A stretch of 47,235 bases of DNA, from assembly GCA_017468395.1 (NCBI GenBank), contig JAFUIR010000002.1:1-47235 (forward strand). The letters run 5' to 3'. The DNA comes from Lachnospiraceae bacterium. Lineage in GTDB: Bacteria; Bacillota; Clostridia; Lachnospirales; Lachnospiraceae. The notes beneath the pieces were generated by a model, which saw only the letters and a program-made list of their open reading frames with translations, was not told the origin of the DNA and did not search any database. The translations under genes and the position numbers were made by a program. How positions within the stretch are numbered: position 1 is the first letter of the stretch; each line of letters opens with the position of its first letter. Positions 43,730 to 47,235 of the stretch are shown piece by piece.

Positions 43730-44069
43730 TTATTTATACAAATCCTCCAAGGTCAAGAGTTTAACCTCTCCTTTACCGGCCAACTCTTGCAATCCTTTTG
43801 TAAACCCACCTTTTGAAAAAATATAATAATGATATTTTCCCCTTTGCGAGATATGGATACTCATCAATAACAAATACTATTCTCTCTTCTTTTGCCATGC
43901 GTGTAATTTCTGCAAAGGCAGCGTCAAAGGATGTATAAACAGGAGCAGATTCCACTCCCGGATAACTTTTTTCATAAATAGCTTTTGAAAGTGCTTCTAA
44001 ATTTTCCTGTGAACTATGATTAAATGTAGTTGATTTGTCAATAGAATAAGAGTAAAACCTTTCCCACAA
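43730..44069 (-). pseudogene. disrupted ATPase (DUF234/archaeal ATPase type) gene
   Basis: The upstream part encodes ENLEALSKAIYEKSYPGVES and a Walker B segment RIVFVIDEYPYLAK. After that the frame changes: a different frame codes for FSKGGFTKGLQELAGKGEVK and LLTLEDLYK before a stop at 43730, which is the normal C-terminal end of this ATPase family. The P-loop region and the middle of the protein (several hundred residues) are missing. So the gene has lost its 5' end and carries an internal deletion with a frame change; it cannot give a working protein. Confidence 0.7.
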
Positions 44070-44099
44070 CCATATATCTTATACCAATTTATCTAGCCC

Positions 44100-44290
44100 T
44101 CAACACCGCTTTAAATACTCCTCTATTGTTCCTGAACACTCCGATTTAATTGGATTAATATCTACAACAATACCTTGTAAATATATCGGAGTATCATGCA
44201 ATACATTAAATACAGTATCCTCGCGGGCACTCCCTTTATATTCTAAGAGAATATCTAAATCTGAATCCTCATGTGCTCTGCCATGCTATA
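44100..44290 (-). pseudogene. nucleotidyltransferase-domain gene fragment
   Basis: On the minus strand an open frame codes for RAHEDSDLDILLEYKGSARE and then GIVVDINPIKSECSGTIEEY before its stop, the second half of a MNT/KNTase-like nucleotidyltransferase (the GSR-x-R-x-x-S-D-x-D-x-L motif). The expected GS before RAHE is interrupted by a stop codon (TAG) and the N-terminus is lost. Intact relatives commonly pair with HEPN toxins as toxin-antitoxin systems; no HEPN partner is visible. Confidence 0.6.
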
Positions 44291-44338
44291 AAACAGTCTT
44301 TTTAACTCCAGCCCTTTCCCCTTTTACATTTTTATGTG

Positions 44339-45013
44339 TTATGGTTTTCCTCCCTGACACTTCGGACATTTTCTCAACCACACATCATGTCCATTTGCAT
44401 GATACGTATGTCCACATTCCAAGCATTCCATATCATAGAACCATTGACCATTACCTGTTCCGGGAATATCTGTCTTCCCATTATTTCTTTGATTATTTTT
44501 ATTAACATACCCTGCTTCTGTAGACTTCTGACCAGTCGCAGTACTCTTATCTTTACTCTTTCCTTGGCAATTAGGGCATTTCTTTTCATAGATATTGCTA
44601 CCATTTGCATGATATTTATGACCGCACTCTAAACATTCCATCTCATAAAACCATTGACCATAATCTGTTCCCGGTTTATCTGTTCTTCCATTGTTCCTCT
44701 GATTATTTTTGTTTATATATCCAACTTCTGTTGTACTCATATCCCTTACTTCCTCCTTTTGAAAACTTGTCTCTTGCTCCTGTTCGGCACTCACGTCACC
44801 CATACTGTCAACTATCCACTCAACTTCATTTCGCTTTTTATTTTTAATAATCCGCATTATAAACAAAATTGCAACTCCACTTATTATCACCCACCAATAA
44901 TCTGTGATAAATCCTATAACAAACATCATTACTATTGGAGCAGTTATTTGGTCAACTTTATACTGATATCGATTTGCTTGATACTGTCTATATCGTCTAT
45001 ATGATGAACTCAC
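44339..45013 (-). CDS. membrane protein with two tandem zinc-ribbon units
   Basis: A 224-residue protein. Tyr/Arg-rich N-terminus (1-22), a hydrophobic stretch about 27-58 that makes one or two membrane segments (IVMMFVIGFITDYWWVIISG), an acidic linker, and two nearly identical units of about 52 residues (about 97-152 and 165-222). Each unit reads GY-x-NKNNQRNNG-x-TD-x-PGT...GQWFY-x-MECLECGH-x-YHANG...KCP-x-CQGG/K, with four Cys that should bind zinc. This unit is known in accessory proteins near restriction genes; function unknown. It lies 17 bases after the ribbon-helix-helix-like gene and is presumably co-transcribed. The duplication is recent, since only a few residues differ. Confidence 0.75.
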   Translation of the reverse strand: MSSSYRRYRQYQANRYQYKVDQITAPIVMMFVIGFITDYWWVIISGVAILFIMRIIKNKKRNEVEWIVDSMGDVSAEQEQETSFQKEEVRDMSTTEVGYINKNNQRNNGRTDKPGTDYGQWFYEMECLECGHKYHANGSNIYEKKCPNCQGKSKDKSTATGQKSTEAGYVNKNNQRNNGKTDIPGTGNGQWFYDMECLECGHTYHANGHDVWLRKCPKCQGGKP

Positions 45014-45029
45014 TGCTCACACCTCCTTG

Positions 45030-45542
45030 TTATCGCAGAAAGCTATCTTTATGCTTGCGAAGAACCTCTTCTACTTCCTTCCATATCCACACATGTTCGC
45101 CGTCATCCTCAAACACTTTACCATGACTTTTCGGTCCATCAATTTTCATTTGTGCATAGTTGTTACGAAATGTAGGTACATACAACTCAGAGCATTCCTT
45201 TTTACTGCACAAAAGTTCCATGGTATCTAACGTTACTTCTCCTGTGGCCGCTTCCGCCTCAAAGAAAGCTCGTATAATTTTGTGGTTATACTGATTCGGT
45301 TTTAATGCCCATACCGGGATTCTCTGAATAGCCTTTCCATAAAAATCTCTATCCTCATCCATACTTGCTCGCCTTCCCGCATTGGGACTGTACTCTTGTG
45401 ATGCTCTTTCAAATGTTCTTGCAATATATGTACGCATACAATTTTCAATCGCATCGTTTTCATCTTCATCCGTTAAACGTAATGCTATAGAAAATTTCTC
45501 ATAAACATCATTATCAATCAAAAAACTAACTTCTTTTTTCAT
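45030..45542 (-). CDS. uncharacterised protein with ribbon-helix-helix-like N-terminus
   Basis: A 170-residue protein; the ATG ending at 45542 with GGAG ten bases before it is preferred, because the upstream extension falls in the promoter palindrome. The first 45 residues (VSFLIDNDVYEKFSIALRL, then DAIENCMRTYIARTFERA) fit a ribbon-helix-helix dimerisation domain with a beta-strand and two helices. The rest (VWALKPNQYNHKIIRAFFEA and SELYVPTFRNNYAQMKIDG) is an unnamed domain with Trp and Asn/Tyr motifs reminiscent of proteins on mobile islands. Its own promoter is embedded in a perfect 16-bp inverted repeat, so autoregulation by this protein is a straightforward guess. Confidence 0.65.
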   Translation of the reverse strand: MKKEVSFLIDNDVYEKFSIALRLTDEDENDAIENCMRTYIARTFERASQEYSPNAGRRASMDEDRDFYGKAIQRIPVWALKPNQYNHKIIRAFFEAEAATGEVTLDTMELLCSKKECSELYVPTFRNNYAQMKIDGPKSHGKVFEDDGEHVWIWKEVEEVLRKHKDSFLR

Positions 45543-45573
45543 ACAGCTATTGCTCCTTTCATTTTGTACTTTT

Positions 45574-45616
45574 ATTCTAATTAGTAAATTAGTATTTGTC
45601 AATACTAATTTACTAA
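45574..45616 (-). promoter_or_regulatory. promoter within a perfect 16-bp inverted repeat
   Basis: On the minus strand TTGACA (45602-45597), 17 bases, TAGAAT (45579-45574). Bases 45581-45596 and 45601-45616 are perfect complements (TTAGTAAATTAGTATT and its complement) with a four-base centre that is part of the -35 element. This is a strong candidate operator for a dimeric or tetrameric repressor. Confidence 0.8.
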
Positions 45617-45626
45617 CTGTGTTTTC

Positions 45627-45780
45627 TCATGTTGACAGCATGAACCCGCATCCGTGCTTCCAAGGCATTAAGCCTAGCACAGTTCCCCTTACTGTTGGCG
45701 CATCGTCGGGAATAACAAGACTAACATCTTTATTTCTCCTTAGAACGCTTTGTTTCCGGGATTTCAAGGCTTTTCTCACT
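45627..45780 (-). other. unidentified coding-like remnant
   Basis: On the minus strand a frame of about 50 codons is open, ending PTVRGTVLGLMPWKHGCGFM and LST before TGA at 45627. It has no start codon with ribosome site in that frame. It may be a fragment of an IS-related or other mobile gene; I cannot name it. Confidence 0.25.
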
Positions 45781-45859
45781 CTTTACATTGACTTATTCTA
45801 CCCCATAATTCTTTACCAAAATGGTGTAGATAACGGTGTACTTTTACATTTTTGGTGCA

Positions 45860-46014
45860 TACATTCAACAGATGATGCGCTGTTTAAGAGCCTGTATCCG
45901 GCAATGATGAATGCCACCAAGAAATGGACCGGTAAGGCCTGGGATTGGGGTCTGACGCTGGATCAGTTCTGTATTTACTTTGAGGACAGAATCCGTCCGG
46001 AAGATCTTATGTAA
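45860..46014 (+). mobile_element. C-terminal fragment of an IS256-type (mutator) transposase
   Basis: The plus-strand frame ends DALFKSLYPAMMNATKKWTG and KAWDWGLTLDQFCIYFEDRI before the stop at 46014. This fits the C-terminal tail of IS256-family transposases (K-x-L-Y-L-A-x-x-x-x-x-K-K-W-T-x-x-x-x-x-W). The DDE catalytic core and 5' end are absent, so the element is dead. Its codon use is more GC-rich than the surroundings, which supports an outside origin. Confidence 0.6.
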
Positions 46015-46019
46015 ACTAA

Positions 46020-46140
46020 AATCCAACCACATATCAAAGTTAAAAACTCGCCCGTTTTTGACGGGTGCCCTTAACATGCAGTTGGATTAATGCTAAGTAT
46101 AAACCATGGGCTGGATAGCAAAAACAACCATCCAGCCCAT
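46020..46140. repeat. two long inverted repeats after the transposase fragment
   Basis: Bases 46020-46027 and 46081-46088 (AATCCAAC/GTTGGATT) enclose GTTAA/TTAAC and CCCGT/ACGGG stems, forming a long imperfect cruciform. A second hairpin, ATGGGCTGGAT/ATCCAGCCCAT, spans 46106-46140. They could be the end of the IS, terminators, or sites for single-strand recombination. No gene is seen from 46015 to 46249. Confidence 0.5.
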
Positions 46141-46249
46141 CAATTATTAATTCAGTTTTCTAATTAAACCTATGATTTTTTCATCAATCTAAGAGGTTTA
46201 CACAAAATAATTTACACTACCATAGCGGATTTTGGCACCTTTGTACAAA

Positions 46250-46522
46250 TTATATCAGGGATAATCCTTTCAAAATCTTCATAACTTCTTCTCTCATCTC
46301 AAATTCATTTAAATAAAATTCATAAATAAGAAGATCATTATCCGCTCTAAGAACTGAAAATTGATATAACCTCTTATCGTCTTCGCTTAAAGTATTCCAA
46401 TGTTCTTTTACTATACTAATAGATTCTTCCAAGGTACATTCTTTTTTAAAATCATAACCGCCATACACCACATCAGGAAGCCCATAAACAACAACTTTTG
46501 TATTTTTGTCAAAATTAAACAC
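46250..46522 (-). CDS. small uncharacterised acidic protein
   Basis: A 90-residue frame starting at a GTG behind AAAGGAGGAGGA, with a clear promoter upstream, so it is likely expressed. Composition is acidic and helical in the second half (LEESISIVKEHWNTLSEDDK, LNEFEMREEVMKILKGL), and the start FNFDKNTKVVVYGLPDVVYG is beta-like. It might be an immunity-type or antirestriction small protein, but no family is recognised. Confidence 0.6.
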   Translation of the reverse strand: MFNFDKNTKVVVYGLPDVVYGGYDFKKECTLEESISIVKEHWNTLSEDDKRLYQFSVLRADNDLLIYEFYLNEFEMREEVMKILKGLSLI

Positions 46523-46556
46523 ATCGTCCTCCTCCTTTCAAGTGTGGATAGCAAGT

Positions 46557-46586
46557 AGTATAACATAAAATGACTTTTTCTGCCAA
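46557..46586 (-). promoter_or_regulatory. sigma-A promoter of the small acidic protein gene
   Basis: On the minus strand TTGGCA (46586-46581), 18 bases, TATACT (46562-46557), with the GTG start 35 bases further on. Confidence 0.65.
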
Positions 46587-46611
46587 TCACTTTTTCTGAT
46601 GATAATCTGCT

Positions 46612-46755
46612 GTGGAATGTAGGGAACGCGGCCTTGACCCGTTGAGTGCGAATCTTGTGGTGGCGGACCCGGATCACACGGAAAAAGACGTTTTGTCTCG
46701 CGCTGTCGCCTTCGTTAAAGAAGTATGGTATCCCCGGCAGAGCAAGGCTGTTTGA
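46612..46755 (+). pseudogene. GC-rich gene remnant
   Basis: A 47-codon plus-strand frame coding for RERGLDPLSANLVVADPDHT and EKDVLSRAVAFVKEVWYPRQ, then a stop. Codon use is distinctly more GC-rich than neighbouring genes and there is no good ribosome site before the GTG. It looks like the inside or end of a mobile-element gene, family not recognised. From 46523 to 47082 I see otherwise only the hairpin and repeats listed. Confidence 0.4.
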
Positions 46756-46835
46756 AGTGGTACAGAAGGTGCGGGAAGCGAATGCAAAGGATCCTAAATC
46801 AAATTGAATTGTAGTAAATTTGCAGTAAAACCACT

Positions 46836-46876
46836 TAAAAAGGCACTCTCCGAACTCGGAAAGTGCCTATTTTATC
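46836..46876. terminator. terminator-like hairpin
   Basis: Stem AGGCACTCTCCG/CGGAAAGTGCCT (46841-46852 and 46857-46868, one mismatch) followed by ATTTTAT on the plus strand and preceded by AAAAA. It can terminate in either direction. Confidence 0.65.
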
Positions 46877-47017
46877 GCATTTTTACTTGTCGAGACTCTT
46901 CATCGTCGGGATTTAAGGTCAATTTAATTTATTATGCCCCTTTTCCCTTTAGTCAGCTGTATTATAGATAGATTCTCTATTCATATTAGCATGATATAAC
47001 CGATTTGTCCACTATAA

Positions 47018-47057
47018 TTTGTCGTACTTTTGTCGTACAGCACACATTTTGTCGTAC
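47018..47057. repeat. three direct repeats TTTGTCGTAC beside the integrase gene
   Basis: Identical ten-base copies at 47018-47027, 47029-47038 and 47048-47057, starting 11 and 19 bases apart, within 70 bases of the integrase stop codon. In integrative elements the arm-type sites bound by the integrase N-terminus are arranged like this near the element end, so an attachment site is likely at about 46.9-47.0 kb. Confidence 0.55.
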
Positions 47058-47082
47058 TCAGTCAGCCCAATCGGACTCTTTC

Positions 47083-47235
47083 CTAAAATACATCTAATGT
47101 GTGTGCTAAATTGTTCATTGATTCTTGCTTCTTCATGTCGGTAACTTCCGCATATATATCCATGGTTGTTTCAATATTAGCGTGTCCCATAATGGACTGA
47201 ATTACCTTCAAATTTGTTTCTACCTCACAAAGCCT
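47083..47235 (-). CDS. tyrosine site-specific integrase (5' part beyond the window)
   Basis: The last 51 codons of a phage/Tn916-type integrase. Visible is the conserved VIQSIMGHANIETTMDIYAE, with the catalytic His-region GHANIETT and the nucleophile Tyr in MDIYAEV. The tail KKQESMNNLAHTLDVF is typical of integrases from integrative and conjugative elements of Clostridia. The upstream Arg and His residues lie outside the window. The gene faces the GTCGTAC repeats, as expected at an element boundary, so the element should extend to the right. Confidence 0.9.
   Translation of the reverse strand, partial: RLCEVETNLKVIQSIMGHANIETTMDIYAEVTDMKKQESMNNLAHTLDVF

Overview
The window looks like a chromosomal segment of a motile gut Clostridium of the Lachnospiraceae type (Roseburia, Agathobacter or Butyrivibrio relatives). 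Reasons: a low-to-moderate GC Gram-positive style with strong AGGAGG ribosome sites, a late flagellar cluster with a FliW-CsrA pair and sigma-28 promoters of the TAAA-N15-CCGATAT form, an Rpn-family nuclease, and a FeoA/FeoB/Cys-rich iron cluster. Nearly all genes lie on the minus strand. The genus is an inference from gene content.

Region 1 (1-15.4 kb) is the late flagellar regulon. Read on the minus strand from 15.2 kb it runs flgM-flgN-flgK-flgK-flgL-fliW-csrA, closed by a terminator; then flaG-fliD-fliS-fliT-like, closed by a terminator; then flagellin 2; then, beyond a plus-strand glycosyltransferase and a separately promoted Rpn nuclease, flagellin 1, which runs off the left edge. Four sigma-28-type promoters drive flgM, flaG and both flagellins. 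FlgM (anti-sigma-28), FliW and CsrA supply feedback control, and the flagellin 1 leader has a CsrA-type hairpin in addition to the one possible at its ribosome site.

Region 2 (15.4-22 kb) holds a CNNM/CorC transporter-like gene behind a long leader with a possible acidic, Pro-Pro-containing leader peptide; a GH4 6-phospho-glycosidase with an N-acetylglucosamine kinase-like gene; and a feoA-feoB-Cys-rich iron uptake cluster with matching DtxR-like operators.

Region 3 (22-31.8 kb) is a six-gene minus-strand operon: CHASE2 adenylate cyclase, TIM-barrel sugar isomerase-like protein, large FecR-domain surface protein with about eleven Cys-rich repeats, cyclic-nucleotide-binding DUF2225 protein, GT39-like membrane glycosyltransferase, and PlsC-like acyltransferase. 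It reads as a self-contained cAMP signalling and envelope module, unusual for this group.

Region 4 (31.9-37 kb) is an amino-sugar operon: an XRE-type helix-turn-helix fused to phosphoglucosamine mutase (GlmM), a left-handed beta-helix acyltransferase, nagB and glmS. Region 5 (37-41.5 kb) has a tandem-receiver response regulator, a chemoreceptor and a divergent AraC regulator.

Region 6 (41.5-47.2 kb) is accessory DNA: an AAA ATPase with a palindromic promoter, gene fragments (HsdR-like, ATPase, nucleotidyltransferase), a duplicated zinc-ribbon membrane protein with a ribbon-helix-helix-like gene under another palindromic promoter, an IS256-type transposase tail, and the 3' end of a tyrosine integrase flanked by three GTCGTAC repeats. 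No tRNA, rRNA or CRISPR array was recognised.
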